Assembly (NCBI GenBank): GCA_902789735.1
Contig: CADAOZ010000008.1
Coordinates: 1 to 64,000 of the forward strand
DNA: 64,000 nucleotides
DNA from: an uncultured Lachnospiraceae bacterium
GTDB taxonomy: Bacteria > Bacillota > Clostridia > Lachnospirales > Lachnospiraceae
Direction: 5' to 3'
The translations under genes and the position numbers were made by a program. Each line of letters begins with the position of its first letter. The stretch's first letter is position 1. Below are positions 18,833-27,569 of this stretch, in pieces. Under the pieces are notes generated by a model. It was given only the letters and a program-made list of their open reading frames with translations. It was not told the origin of the DNA and did no database searches.

Positions 18833-20210
18833 TCGCAAAGTCCTCCATTTCCCGGTTAAAGACGCCGTAGATCAGCCTGCCCCCGGAAGAAGCGGTCAGG
18901 TGGATGGCGTTATTGACCCAGCACTGCTCGGTCTGCCGCAGGACCTCATAGCCCTCTCCCACGCCCAGGGTAATGAAATAGTCTCCTTCCCGGATCGTGG
19001 GCCACCGGAAGGAAAAGGAAATCCTGGACAGGCCGGCCGGCAGGTCTGTGGGATTGCTGCCGGATGTCAGGGAGGTCTGGCCGAAGACTTCATTGCCGTA
19101 ACGGTCCCGGACCTGGTAGCCCACGATCAGGGCGTCCGTTGGCCGCGCAGACCGCAGGTCCATCATGACCCGGATCCGGCTGCCAGGTCCGCAGTATTCG
19201 GCAAAGGGTCCCGCTTCCGTACTGTAATAAAAAGCTTCGATCCTAATGTCCATCTTTCCGCTCAGGGAAGCCGGATCGGGCCTGCGGAAAAGACCGTCCG
19301 CGGGAAGCCCTTCCCGCAGTATCCTCGTTTCCTGCCGGCCGTCCCGATTGACCGCGTGCCGGATCTCCCCGTTCTGATCCGTGGAACCGTCCATACTGCC
19401 CTGGCAGATCCTGTAATATTCCTGCACCGCCTGCAGGGGCGGCCCGTCATAGACCAGGACGCCCCGGTTCAGGACCAGGACCCGGCCGCAGAAGCGGGTC
19501 ACGGCGTTCAGGTCATGGGAGACAAGCAGGACTGTGGCCCGGCCGGCGATCTCCCGGATTCTGGCATAGCATTTCTGCTGGAAGAAAACATCCCCTACAC
19601 TCAGGGCCTCGTCGATCAGCAGGATCTGCGGCTGCATGACCACAGCCAGGGAAAATGCCAGGCGGACGAACATGCCGGAGGAGTAGGAACGGACCGGCTG
19701 GCCGATGAAATCCCCGATGCCGGCAAAGTCCAGAATCTCCTGAAGATAGCGCCCGGTCTCCTGCCGGGTCATCCCCATCAGGAGTCCTGTCAGATAGATA
19801 TTTTCCATGCCCGTATACTCGGGATTGAAACCGGCGCCCAGTTCCAGCAGGGCGGATACCCGGCCCCTTACCCGGACCTGTCCTGCCGTCGGCGGTATGA
19901 TCCCGGCCAGTATTTTCAGCAGAGTGGACTTGCCGGATCCGTTCCGGCCGATGACGCCCACACATTCTCCCGGCGCGATGGAAAAGGATACACCTTTCAG
20001 GGCTTCAAAAGGCGTATGGTATGCGCGTCCCCGGAGGGAAAAAGCCTCCCGGATCTTATCTGCCCTGCTCCCGTACAGGGGATAGATCTTCCGGAGGTCC
20101 CGGACTTCTATACTCTTTTCCGTATGCCGCGTCCGGCTGTTTTCCGGATCTGTCTGATCCTGTATAGTCTTTTCCTGTATAGTCTTTTCCTGCATAATCT
20201 TTTCCTGCAT
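18765..20210 (-). CDS. Wzt-like polysaccharide ABC exporter ATPase
   Basis: ATP-binding subunit of an ABC-2 exporter for an undecaprenyl-linked cell-surface polymer. The 481-residue chain has Walker A GRNGSGKST near residue 88, signature SYSSGM, Walker B ILLIDEAL and the H-loop SHD. A C-terminal domain (about 320-460) contains a beta-sandwich like the Wzt C-terminal domain, which in known systems recognises the polymer terminus. The N-terminus is four near-identical five-residue repeats encoded by a 15-bp tandem repeat, two of which begin with ATG, so the true start may be 20210 or 20195. It lies between the permease and methyltransferase genes. Confidence 0.9.
   Translation of the reverse strand: MQEKIMQEKTIQEKTIQDQTDPENSRTRHTEKSIEVRDLRKIYPLYGSRADKIREAFSLRGRAYHTPFEALKGVSFSIAPGECVGVIGRNGSGKSTLLKILAGIIPPTAGQVRVRGRVSALLELGAGFNPEYTGMENIYLTGLLMGMTRQETGRYLQEILDFAGIGDFIGQPVRSYSSGMFVRLAFSLAVVMQPQILLIDEALSVGDVFFQQKCYARIREIAGRATVLLVSHDLNAVTRFCGRVLVLNRGVLVYDGPPLQAVQEYYRICQGSMDGSTDQNGEIRHAVNRDGRQETRILREGLPADGLFRRPDPASLSGKMDIRIEAFYYSTEAGPFAEYCGPGSRIRVMMDLRSARPTDALIVGYQVRDRYGNEVFGQTSLTSGSNPTDLPAGLSRISFSFRWPTIREGDYFITLGVGEGYEVLRQTEQCWVNNAIHLTASSGGRLIYGVFNREMEDFAIGPGKGQKNTNKRDLSERLDLP
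20151..20210 (-). repeat. 15-bp tandem repeat at the Wzt start
   Basis: Four adjacent 15-base units of the form ATRCAGGAAAAGAYT encode MQEKI, MQEKT, IQEKT and IQDQT. Each unit carries AGGAAAAG, a Shine-Dalgarno-like sequence, before the next unit's first codon. The copy number could vary by slippage without breaking the frame. Confidence 0.75.
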
Positions 20211-20329
20211 TCCGCTGCCGCTTAGCTCCTTTTCCGCAGATTATGTAAGGCCGGTCCTGCCCTTTTCTGGCAGACATACCGGCATCTCCATGGCTGACCG
20301 CCCTTCCTGTTACAGGCTCCCGGGCAGGT

Positions 20330-22405
20330 TCACAGTTCGTCCGCCAGATAAGGCATGAGCCTGTCACAGATCAGCCGCCCGGCCAGGCAGAGCAGGGCTG
20401 TGCCGGCCCAGAAGCCCAGGGCCTCCCGGGGCGACTCCAGGAAAGAAGTCCCCTCCAGCAGGGCCTGCCGGCAGCCCTGCACAATATAGCGGACAGGATT
20501 CAGACGGAGGATCAGACGTACATGTACGTCGGTCAGGGTATTTTCATTCCATAGTATGGGGGTGATCCAGAAACCGATCTGGACCAGGATACTGACGGCC
20601 GCGGCGGTGTCCCGGAAAAAGACATGGAAGACAGACAGGATCCGTACGAAGGCCCAGCCAAGGACCGCGGTACAGACACTGTAATATAGAAGGCCGCACC
20701 AGGCGGCCGAAAAGGGACAGCGGCAGATCCATGCCATGAAGATCAGAAAAAACAGAAAGAAGAGATGGACCAGACAGGCGGACAGGGTTCTGACCAGGGG
20801 CAGCAGACGGATCCGGAAGGGAATCTGCTTGACCAGGCAGACGCAGTCTGTATATACCGGGGTCCCGGTGGTCAGAATATCGGTCAGAAATATCCATTGG
20901 ACATAGCCTGCCGTGAACCAGAGGATATAGGGCGCTCCTCCGACATCCGGATTGCGGAAGCCCCGTTGGAAGACATACCAGAAGACCAGAATTGTGATCA
21001 GAGGCAGGAGAAAAGCCCAGAGCAGGCCCAGGAAAGATCCGGAAAAGCGGGACCGGATATCATTGCGGGCCAGTCCTGCCAGGAGACAGGCCGTCCCGGC
21101 TGCCGACCTGCACCGTTCTCCCGCCGTTTCCGCCCATTCAGCCGCTGCCAGGAGAAGTGTACAGGGAGCGGGAAAGCCCAAAAGGGAACGCAGAAAGCCG
21201 GCCTTCCACCGGCTGGCGCGGAAATCCCGGACCAGGGCCCGGGGATGGAACAGACCATGCAGACGCCCGGCCGGGCGGGCCAGGGGAGCGCAGCTGCCGT
21301 TGTCCAGAAAGAGACAGCTGCCGAAGGCCCGGACCATGCGGCCGGAAGGATACATGGCCGCACGGATCAGGGCCCTGCCGGACAGGGCGTCCGGAGGCGG
21401 CGTACTTCTGCCGGTCCCGTAGTCACGGATCTGCTCCAGGGCAGCTGCCTGGGCGTCTGCCGCCGGGCCTCTGCCTTTCCCGCCTCCGAACGGATACCTG
21501 CGGGGTACCGCGCCCCCTCTGCCGTCCGGTATGTAATCACGGACGGATCCTGTCTGTTCAGCCAGCAGGGTCTCCAGAAGACCTACATACAGACGCTGGG
21601 GCTCACGGAACACAGGAGATCTGCCGCTCTCCCGGCGGCTGTCGAACAAATAGCCTGCCGCGGACAAGCCTGCCGGTCCCAAAACCGTATCTGCTCTGGA
21701 TGACAGGCCCAGGTAACAGCCGTCCGGCGGGGAAAGACCGGGGATATCCTCCAGCAGTTCCCACAGGTCCCGCTGCAGGGTGCCGCCCCAGCCAATGTCC
21801 GCGACCGCCCAGGAACCACGGAAGTTGAACTGCTCCAGATAGGCACGCAGGGATTGCCTCTCCTGCAGAGCCGCCCGGCGGATCCTGTCCGCCAGTTCTT
21901 CGTAGAGGTCGCGGAAGCGGGGATCTTTATAGAGACGGTCCCGGGAGATCTGTTCCTCCGCCCCGATTCCGTACCGGTCCGCCAGAGGACCGTATGCCGC
22001 AGGATCCATCCCCAGGCCATCCAGAAAACAGGCAAGTGTTACTGAAGCCGGAAACCCGGCCCGGCTGACCGCTTCCTCATAGGACATGGGCCGGCTGTAT
22101 AGAGGAACCCGCAGGCTCCTGCGGGAGACCTGCAGATAAAAGGCCGGAGGATCCTCCGGGCCTGCCAGCAGCCTGTAAGCCTGCAGCAGCAGCCAGCCGT
22201 CCCGGCCCAGAAAAAACACTTTCTCTGTCCTGTCCGACCGTACTCTGTCCAGGAGCCATAAGGTAAAGCCGCAGACCGCCGGCCCCAGTACCTCCCGGCC
22301 GAACCGGGCTGCGAATGCCTTTTCCTGCTGATTCATATCTGTACGGTCTATCGTCCGCCGCCTTTCTCCGTTTTCCGTGCTTTTCCAGCTTATCCGCATC
22401 CCCAT
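20330..22405 (-). CDS. Wzm-like ABC permease fused to a FLxRDGW domain
   Basis: The 691-residue protein has an N-terminal soluble region (about 30-380) with FFLGRDGWLLL at residues 64-74 and ADIGWGGTLQRDL further on. Both match motifs in the C-terminal part of the glycosyltransferase-HAD fusion at 14436-17684. From about residue 420 it is an ABC-2 type permease with about six membrane segments (FLGLLWAFLLPLITILVFWYV, then GFWITPILWNENTL, then LNPVRYIVQGCRQALLEG), as in Wzm/TagG polysaccharide exporters. Usual permeases are about 260 residues, so the N-terminal half is an addition. The fusion is continuous in one frame. It may tether polymer modification to export. The start at 22405 has AAGGAG 11 bases upstream; ATG 22336 is an alternative. 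Confidence 0.85.
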   Translation of the reverse strand: MGMRISWKSTENGERRRTIDRTDMNQQEKAFAARFGREVLGPAVCGFTLWLLDRVRSDRTEKVFFLGRDGWLLLQAYRLLAGPEDPPAFYLQVSRRSLRVPLYSRPMSYEEAVSRAGFPASVTLACFLDGLGMDPAAYGPLADRYGIGAEEQISRDRLYKDPRFRDLYEELADRIRRAALQERQSLRAYLEQFNFRGSWAVADIGWGGTLQRDLWELLEDIPGLSPPDGCYLGLSSRADTVLGPAGLSAAGYLFDSRRESGRSPVFREPQRLYVGLLETLLAEQTGSVRDYIPDGRGGAVPRRYPFGGGKGRGPAADAQAAALEQIRDYGTGRSTPPPDALSGRALIRAAMYPSGRMVRAFGSCLFLDNGSCAPLARPAGRLHGLFHPRALVRDFRASRWKAGFLRSLLGFPAPCTLLLAAAEWAETAGERCRSAAGTACLLAGLARNDIRSRFSGSFLGLLWAFLLPLITILVFWYVFQRGFRNPDVGGAPYILWFTAGYVQWIFLTDILTTGTPVYTDCVCLVKQIPFRIRLLPLVRTLSACLVHLFFLFFLIFMAWICRCPFSAAWCGLLYYSVCTAVLGWAFVRILSVFHVFFRDTAAAVSILVQIGFWITPILWNENTLTDVHVRLILRLNPVRYIVQGCRQALLEGTSFLESPREALGFWAGTALLCLAGRLICDRLMPYLADEL

Positions 22406-22424
22406 CCCTACTGCGTCTCCTTTT

Positions 22425-22820
22425 TTATAACCCTTCTGAAGACCCGGCCGGAATATACGGGAATGCGTCCCGGATCCAGCGGATCCCTATACCGTCCGGT
22501 CTGTCCGGCAGCAGGAAGGCAGCGACCACGTCATAGCGGATCTGCTGCCCGGCAGGAATCCCGTAACGGATCCTGTAAAAATCCGAGACGCGGCAGATCC
22601 TCCTCTGCTTGGCAGGGGTGACGGCCGCTTCCGGCGGGCCGCAGGCCCTTCCTGTCCGGTATTTGACCTCAAAGAAGACCAGGCAGTCTCCGTCATACCC
22701 GACCAGGTCGATCTCACCGCTGTGGGAACGGAAATTCCGATGCAGGATCCGGACGCCCTGTGTTTCCAGCCAGGCGGCGGCCCCTGCCTCCATACGCCTG
22801 CCCTCATTGACTTTGTCCAT
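22425..22820 (-). CDS. yraN: YraN family (UPF0102) endonuclease-like protein
   Basis: A 131-residue protein with the restriction-endonuclease-like core of the YraN family: the conserved RNFRSHSGEIDLVGYDGDCLVFFEVKYR carries the PD-(D/E)xK residues E, D and E-x-K (shown here in shortened form: GEIDLVG and FFEVKYR). The cellular role is not firmly established. ATG 22820 is chosen because GGAGG lies eight bases before it; the ATG at 22838 lies upstream of that site. In related genomes yraN usually follows rnhB; here rnhB is about 10 kb away, separated by the arabinose locus. It is 19 bases upstream of the fused permease gene and may now be cotranscribed with the export cluster. Confidence 0.9.
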   Translation of the reverse strand: MDKVNEGRRMEAGAAAWLETQGVRILHRNFRSHSGEIDLVGYDGDCLVFFEVKYRTGRACGPPEAAVTPAKQRRICRVSDFYRIRYGIPAGQQIRYDVVAAFLLPDRPDGIGIRWIRDAFPYIPAGSSEGL

Positions 22821-22938
22821 TGCAGGTGCCTCCTTCATACTCCAATTATGATATACCCTGCTCTTTATGATATACCCTGCTCTGCCAAAAAGAGCCGGCG
22901 GATGCCGGTTCTTACGTCAAAAAGAGGCCCGAAACAAC

Positions 22939-22986
22939 GAAGACCGGCCTTTCGGAGCATTCGTATACTCCGAAAGGCCGGTCTTC
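22939..22986 (-). terminator. terminator of the arabinose kinase gene
   Basis: A perfect 19-bp stem (22939-22957 with 22968-22986) closes a ten-base loop. On the minus strand it is followed by GTTGTTT. It lies between the kinase stop and yraN, separating the arabinose locus from the export cluster. Confidence 0.75.
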
Positions 22987-23050
22987 TATGAACAAAATCC
23001 GCTATGATCTTCCTTCCGCAGGAGCGGAATTCCGATACGTTTCCCTTGTC

Positions 23051-24664
23051 TTATTTCAGATGATCGACAGCGGCTCTCTCAATCTTGAGGCCCTCGATAT
23101 ATCTTTCCATATATTTGTCGAAACCGGCTACGTCAGCGGGATCGGGAGCAATGGTCTCACCGGTATCCGCGGAAGCGTCGTCCGTATGGAACACTTCTTT
23201 GTTCAGCCACTCATCCAGGGCCAGGCCGCCGTTTCTGACGACATAGGCTGCCAGCAGGGCTACGCCCCAGGCGCCGCCTTCACCTGCTGTGGACATGACG
23301 GTAACGGGGCAGTCAAGGGCTGCCGCCAGGATGCTCTGGCCGACGCCTTTGGTCTTGAACAGACCGCCGTGGCCGTACATCTTGTCGATCCTGACGCCTT
23401 CACCCTTGAGCAGCAAATCCATGCCGTATTTCAGTACACTAAGGGAGGCATACAGATGTACACGCATGAAGTTTGCCAGATTGAAACGGCTCTCCGCAGT
23501 CCTGACGAAGAGAGGTCTGCCCTCTTCCATCTTTGTGACCGCTTCACCGGACAGATAGTTGTAGTCCAGCAGGCCGCCGCAGTCTTTTTCACCTTTCATG
23601 GCCTTGTTGTAAAGGACAGAGAAAAGTCTGCCCTTGTCCGCTTCAAAGCCCATGGCCGCGCAGAATTCATCAAAGATATTGACCCATGCGTTCAGGTCGG
23701 ATGTGCAGGTATTGCAGTGCGCCATGGCGACCAGGTCGCCGGCCGGCGTCGTCACAAGGTCGATTTCCGGATAGACTTTGGACAGGTCCTTCTCCAGGAC
23801 GACCATACCGAATACGGAAGTACCGGCGGAAACATTGCCGGTTCTGACGCCTACGGAGTTAGTCGCGACCATACCTGTGCCGGCGTCGCCTTCGGGAGGG
23901 CAGAGGGGGATACCGGCCTGCAGATTTCCGGCAGGATCCAGGAGTTTCGCGCCTGCTTCCGTCAGCTTTCCGGCGTCCGCGCCGGCCGGGATGGAAGCGG
24001 GGAAAATCTCACGGATCTTCAGGGAGACGCCTTTGGAGGCGATCTTTTCCTCGAAGAGGCCGATCATCCGCTCGTCATAGTCTTTGGTCTTCATATCAAC
24101 GGGGAACATACCGGAGGCATCGCCGACGCCGATGACCTTCTGCCCTGTCAGCTGCCAGTGTACATAGGCTGCCAGGGTCGCCACGAAGTCGATGTCCTTT
24201 ACGTGGGGTTCCTCGTTCAGAATGGCCTGGTACAGGTGGGCAATGCTCCAGCGCTGGGGAATATTGTAATTGAAAAGCTCTGTCAGCTCTTCCGCCGCCT
24301 GTCCGGTAATGGTATTTCTCCAGGTACGGAAAGGTACCAGGAGTTCGTTCTTCTCATTGAAAGCCAGATAGCCGTGCATCATGGCGCTGATGCCGATGGC
24401 CGCGAAGGATGTCGGAACAAGACCGTATTTGTTCTGTACATCTTTGACAAGGTCTGCGTAGCAGTCCTGCAGGCCGGTCCAGATGTCTTCCAGTGTGTAG
24501 GTCCAGATGCCGTGATCCAGACGGTTCTCCCATTCATGCGCGCCTTCCGCGATGGGAGCGTTTGCTTCATCGATCAGGACTGCCTTGATCCTGGTGGAAC
24601 CGAACTCGATTCCCAGGACTGCTTTGCCGTCCGCGATCAGTTTCTTTGTCATTTCTGTACCCAT
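23051..24664 (-). CDS. FGGY-family sugar kinase, probable L-ribulokinase
   Basis: A 537-residue FGGY kinase: N-terminal phosphate-binding [22 protein letters not shown], then C-terminal [13 protein letters not shown] and [15 protein letters not shown]. Its place beside araA and araR makes L-ribulose the likely substrate, giving L-ribulose-5-phosphate. It does not show the familiar sequence of Bacillus or E. coli AraB and could be a xylulokinase-like enzyme recruited as ribulokinase, so I leave the symbol blank. ATG 24664 follows AGGGGG with seven bases; downstream ATG 24652 is possible. It follows araR by 63 bases and ends before a strong terminator. Confidence 0.85.
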   Translation of the reverse strand: MGTEMTKKLIADGKAVLGIEFGSTRIKAVLIDEANAPIAEGAHEWENRLDHGIWTYTLEDIWTGLQDCYADLVKDVQNKYGLVPTSFAAIGISAMMHGYLAFNEKNELLVPFRTWRNTITGQAAEELTELFNYNIPQRWSIAHLYQAILNEEPHVKDIDFVATLAAYVHWQLTGQKVIGVGDASGMFPVDMKTKDYDERMIGLFEEKIASKGVSLKIREIFPASIPAGADAGKLTEAGAKLLDPAGNLQAGIPLCPPEGDAGTGMVATNSVGVRTGNVSAGTSVFGMVVLEKDLSKVYPEIDLVTTPAGDLVAMAHCNTCTSDLNAWVNIFDEFCAAMGFEADKGRLFSVLYNKAMKGEKDCGGLLDYNYLSGEAVTKMEEGRPLFVRTAESRFNLANFMRVHLYASLSVLKYGMDLLLKGEGVRIDKMYGHGGLFKTKGVGQSILAAALDCPVTVMSTAGEGGAWGVALLAAYVVRNGGLALDEWLNKEVFHTDDASADTGETIAPDPADVAGFDKYMERYIEGLKIERAAVDHLK

Positions 24665-24727
24665 AATCAACCCCCTTGCCGCCGGCCTGCCCTGTCAGGC
24701 TTCCGGCAGTCTGGTGCTTTACCAAAT

Positions 24728-25810
24728 TTAATTCAGTGTCCGGACCGACTCCCTGTAGAACGGCATGCTGGTGAACATGTAATTGCCGTCATAGGCAGGG
24801 TCCTCTATCATTTTCAAAAGATTTTCCGCTGCTTTGATCCCCAGTTTCTCTTTGGGGTGAAAACAGGATGTAAAAGGAACGGGACAAATGTCCGCCAGGT
24901 TGGAATTGTCGATACTGACGACCGACAGATCCTCCGGGATTCCGATGCCTCTTTTCTGGGCCAGCTGGATCAGCTTGAAAGCAACTTCGTCGTTATAGCA
25001 CATAACGCCTGTATGTCCTTTCATCCGCTCGAACAGGTAATCAGAAATCCGTTCCAGATTCCGCAATCCGATATTGTCCAGCCAGAAGAACCCCTGGTCT
25101 TCCGGCCGCAGGCCCGCTGCATCCACAGCTTCCACGAAGCCCTTGTAGCGCAGCTTTCCCTGTATGTCTTCCAGATGCAGAATCGCGAACAGGCTGGTAT
25201 GACCGGCCCGGATCAGGACCTCGGCCGCCTGCCTGCCTGTCTGCACGTCATCGATTCTGACGCAGGGCAGCTTCAGTTCCTCATAGGACGCGTTGAAGAA
25301 AAGGATCGGGATCCTGTTCTCCAGCAGGCGCCGGTACAAATCCAGGTTGGGATTGGGAAGGGCGCTTTTGGACGGTTCTATGATCAGTCCGTCTATATTG
25401 CCCTTTTCCAGAAGATTGGTCAGGATCAGCCTTTCGCGGCTGATCAGATCATCCGTAAAAGAAAGCTGGGTGGAATAGCCCGCTTCCGCCAGGACGCTTT
25501 CGATCCCCCGGATGGTAGGCGGGAAAATGTAGCTGTCCACATAGGTGCTGACGACCGCTATATTCTTATATTTGGGCGTTCTCTGCAGGCTGATGCTGCC
25601 GCCCACATATGTCCCGCTGCCGCGGACCCTGGTCAGCAGGCCTTCCTTCTCCAGTTCTCCTGTGGCGTGACGGATCGTCTGCCTGCTCAGTCCGAACTGT
25701 TCACAGAGCTCTTTCTCGGAAGGCAGCCTGTCTCCCCTGCGCAGCTCGCCTGACGCGACCGCCTGTCTGATCCAGTCTATGACTGCCCTGTATCCTGTAG
25801 CTTCTGCCAT
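24728..25810 (-). CDS. araR: arabinose operon repressor AraR, GntR/LacI hybrid
   Basis: The 360-residue regulator has an N-terminal GntR winged helix (residues about 1-70: RLPSEKELCEQFGLSRQTIR and a wing ending RVRGSGTYV) and a C-terminal LacI/periplasmic-binding-type sensor domain (from IAVVSTYVDSYIFPPTIRG to SVVSIDNSNLADI). This architecture is characteristic of AraR, which releases DNA on binding L-arabinose. ATG 25810 is preceded by GAGGGAG. Sequences with the GTACA half-site of AraR boxes occur upstream of its own gene (25879-25885) and of the transporter operon (32351-32376), suggesting autoregulation and control of uptake. Confidence 0.9.
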   Translation of the reverse strand: MAEATGYRAVIDWIRQAVASGELRRGDRLPSEKELCEQFGLSRQTIRHATGELEKEGLLTRVRGSGTYVGGSISLQRTPKYKNIAVVSTYVDSYIFPPTIRGIESVLAEAGYSTQLSFTDDLISRERLILTNLLEKGNIDGLIIEPSKSALPNPNLDLYRRLLENRIPILFFNASYEELKLPCVRIDDVQTGRQAAEVLIRAGHTSLFAILHLEDIQGKLRYKGFVEAVDAAGLRPEDQGFFWLDNIGLRNLERISDYLFERMKGHTGVMCYNDEVAFKLIQLAQKRGIGIPEDLSVVSIDNSNLADICPVPFTSCFHPKEKLGIKAAENLLKMIEDPAYDGNYMFTSMPFYRESVRTLN

Positions 25811-25878
25811 ATGCTCCCTCTTTCCGGCCCCCGGCCGGTCCCCCATATTTCACGGAGAACCGGCCGGACCTTCGACCT

Positions 25879-25946
25879 GTACATTATCAACCTTACCCGA
25901 TTTTAGTATAACATTATTATACAAATCCGGTAGATGTAAATGTAAA
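25879..25946 (-). promoter_or_regulatory. araR promoter with AraR-type half-sites
   Basis: On the minus strand TATAAT (25921-25916) is preceded by TTTACA at 13 bases (25940-25935) or 19 bases (25946-25941), neither spacing being ideal. ATTTGTAT overlaps the -10 region and TGTACA lies at 25884-25879, matching the half-site repeated upstream of the transporter operon. The remaining gap up to araA holds nothing else that I see. Confidence 0.4.
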
Positions 25947-26038
25947 TGCTGTCTAAACCTTAAGATGTTAGTAAAGATGGAACTGGCGATGCCTGCCGCA
26001 GTCTTCCGGGCCGTAAAGATTCTTTACTGCTTCTTTAC

Positions 26039-27478
26039 TTACCGCATGAAGAACTTCTGCAGATCCGCTTCTGTCGTATCATCACCAATGACGATCAGCT
26101 CTGTGCCGGTCAGTCTCGCGAACATGGCGATATCGCTGCGGGTAAGGGCTGTGGATACAACAGAGTGGTGGGCGCCGCCGGCATAGCACCATGCCGCGGT
26201 ACCGATCTCGAAGTTGGGTTTATGTCTGTACATGATACGGGCTACAGGCAGCTTGGGCATGGGCTTGGGCTGTTTGACCAGCTCGATGTCCGCGCAGATA
26301 ATGCGGAAATGATCGCCCAGATCGATCAGAGTGACCTGGATGCCGTCGCCTGTGACGCCGTCAAATACCAGTCTGGCAGGATCAGCCTTGCCGCCGATGC
26401 CAAGGTGGTGGACCTGAATCTCAGGCTTGTTGGCCGCGAAGGAAGCGGGCACTTCCAGCATATGGGAAGCCAGCTCCAGCTCCTCGCCGGGGGTCAGATC
26501 ATAGGTGTAATCCTCGATAAAGCCGGTGGCACCGTCTCTGCCCTCTGCCATCTTCATCAGGACAGCGGAGAAAGCGGAGATCTTGTAATCGCCTTCGGGA
26601 CCGAAGCCTACGCCCTTGGCCATCAGGTTCTGGACCGCCAGACCGGGCAGCTGCTTCATGCCGTGCAGATCCTGGAAGTTGTCGGTAAAGGAAGTGACCT
26701 TGTTCTTTGCCATGAACTTCTCAAGGGCGATCTCGTATCTGGCCTGCTCACGGACAGAATCAATATTGTCGGTAGCCATGGTGTACTTGCTCTCGTACTC
26801 AGCCATCTTTGCGTCGACTTCCGCATCTGTCGCGGCGTCTGCCAGAACAGCGATGTCGCCGATGCCCCAGTACTTGATCTCCCAGCCGTACTTGATCTCG
26901 CATTCCAGACGGTTGCCGTCGGTAACCGCGACATCACGCATGTTGTTGCCGAAGGTGGCAACGCGGGTGTTTTTGGAAACGCCGATGGCCTTGGCGACCT
27001 GGGCGAACTGACGGATCTTCTCGACTACTTTGTCATGCTTATAATAGCCTGCCACGACCTCGTGAGGGATGCCCAGCTTGGCAAGGATGAAGCCGTACTC
27101 ACGGTCACCGTGGGCTGCCTGGTTGAGGTTCATGAAGTCCATGTCGATCTCATCATAGGGAAGCTTCTCATTTGCCTGTGTGTGCAGGTGCAGGAGGGGC
27201 TTTCTCAGCTCCTGCAGGCCCTTGATCCACATCTTGGCAGGGGAGAAGGTATGCATCCATGTGATGACGCCTACGCAGTCATCATCGTTGCCGACGATCC
27301 GCATATCCTTGACGCAGATTTCAGATGTCTCAACAGTGGGAAGGAGTTCGATCTTAATGGTATCGCCGATCTTCTCATTCAGGAAATCGACCATTTCTTT
27401 GCAGTCTGCGGCGACCTGTTCCAGACACTCTTTTCCGTAAAGATCCTGACTGCCGGGAATAAAGTATAATTTTTCCAT
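26039..27478 (-). CDS. araA: L-arabinose isomerase
   Basis: Converts L-arabinose to L-ribulose in the cytosol, Mn2+ dependent. The 479-residue length is close to that of characterised enzymes (about 490-500). Family landmarks are the opening FIPGSQDLYG, WMHTFSPAKMWI, the HTQAN segment, a metal-binding glutamate in EGDYKISAF, and the late histidines of HHLGIGGK and GGAHHS. It follows the last transporter permease by 91 bases, so arabinose uptake and first metabolism are one transcript. No araD (ribulose-5-phosphate 4-epimerase) is in the window. Confidence 0.96.
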   Translation of the reverse strand: MEKLYFIPGSQDLYGKECLEQVAADCKEMVDFLNEKIGDTIKIELLPTVETSEICVKDMRIVGNDDDCVGVITWMHTFSPAKMWIKGLQELRKPLLHLHTQANEKLPYDEIDMDFMNLNQAAHGDREYGFILAKLGIPHEVVAGYYKHDKVVEKIRQFAQVAKAIGVSKNTRVATFGNNMRDVAVTDGNRLECEIKYGWEIKYWGIGDIAVLADAATDAEVDAKMAEYESKYTMATDNIDSVREQARYEIALEKFMAKNKVTSFTDNFQDLHGMKQLPGLAVQNLMAKGVGFGPEGDYKISAFSAVLMKMAEGRDGATGFIEDYTYDLTPGEELELASHMLEVPASFAANKPEIQVHHLGIGGKADPARLVFDGVTGDGIQVTLIDLGDHFRIICADIELVKQPKPMPKLPVARIMYRHKPNFEIGTAAWCYAGGAHHSVVSTALTRSDIAMFARLTGTELIVIGDDTTEADLQKFFMR

Positions 27479-27503
27479 GATAAATCCCTTTCATTTTTGA
27501 GGC

Positions 27504-27559
27504 GGCAGTGGGGGGACCGGAACCCGGCAGGGGTGATCTGCCTGCTCCGGTTCACTGCC
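27504..27559 (-). other. intercistronic stem before araA
   Basis: GGCAGTG (27504-27510) pairs with CACTGCC (27553-27559), and inner CCGGAAC and GGTTC-type segments could extend the stem. No U-tract follows, so it may influence mRNA processing between the transporter genes and araA rather than terminate. Confidence 0.3.
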
Positions 27560-27569
27560 TTTGACAAAC

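Noticed and set aside
20056-20367. Open frame of KDYTG repeats overlapping the Wzt start
   Set aside because: It is the alternative frame of the 15-bp repeat; Wzt has full motifs in its own frame.
22988-25753. Long plus-strand open frame opposite the kinase and araR
   Set aside because: It spans two real genes and the gap between them and begins inside a terminator stem, so it is an artefact of composition.
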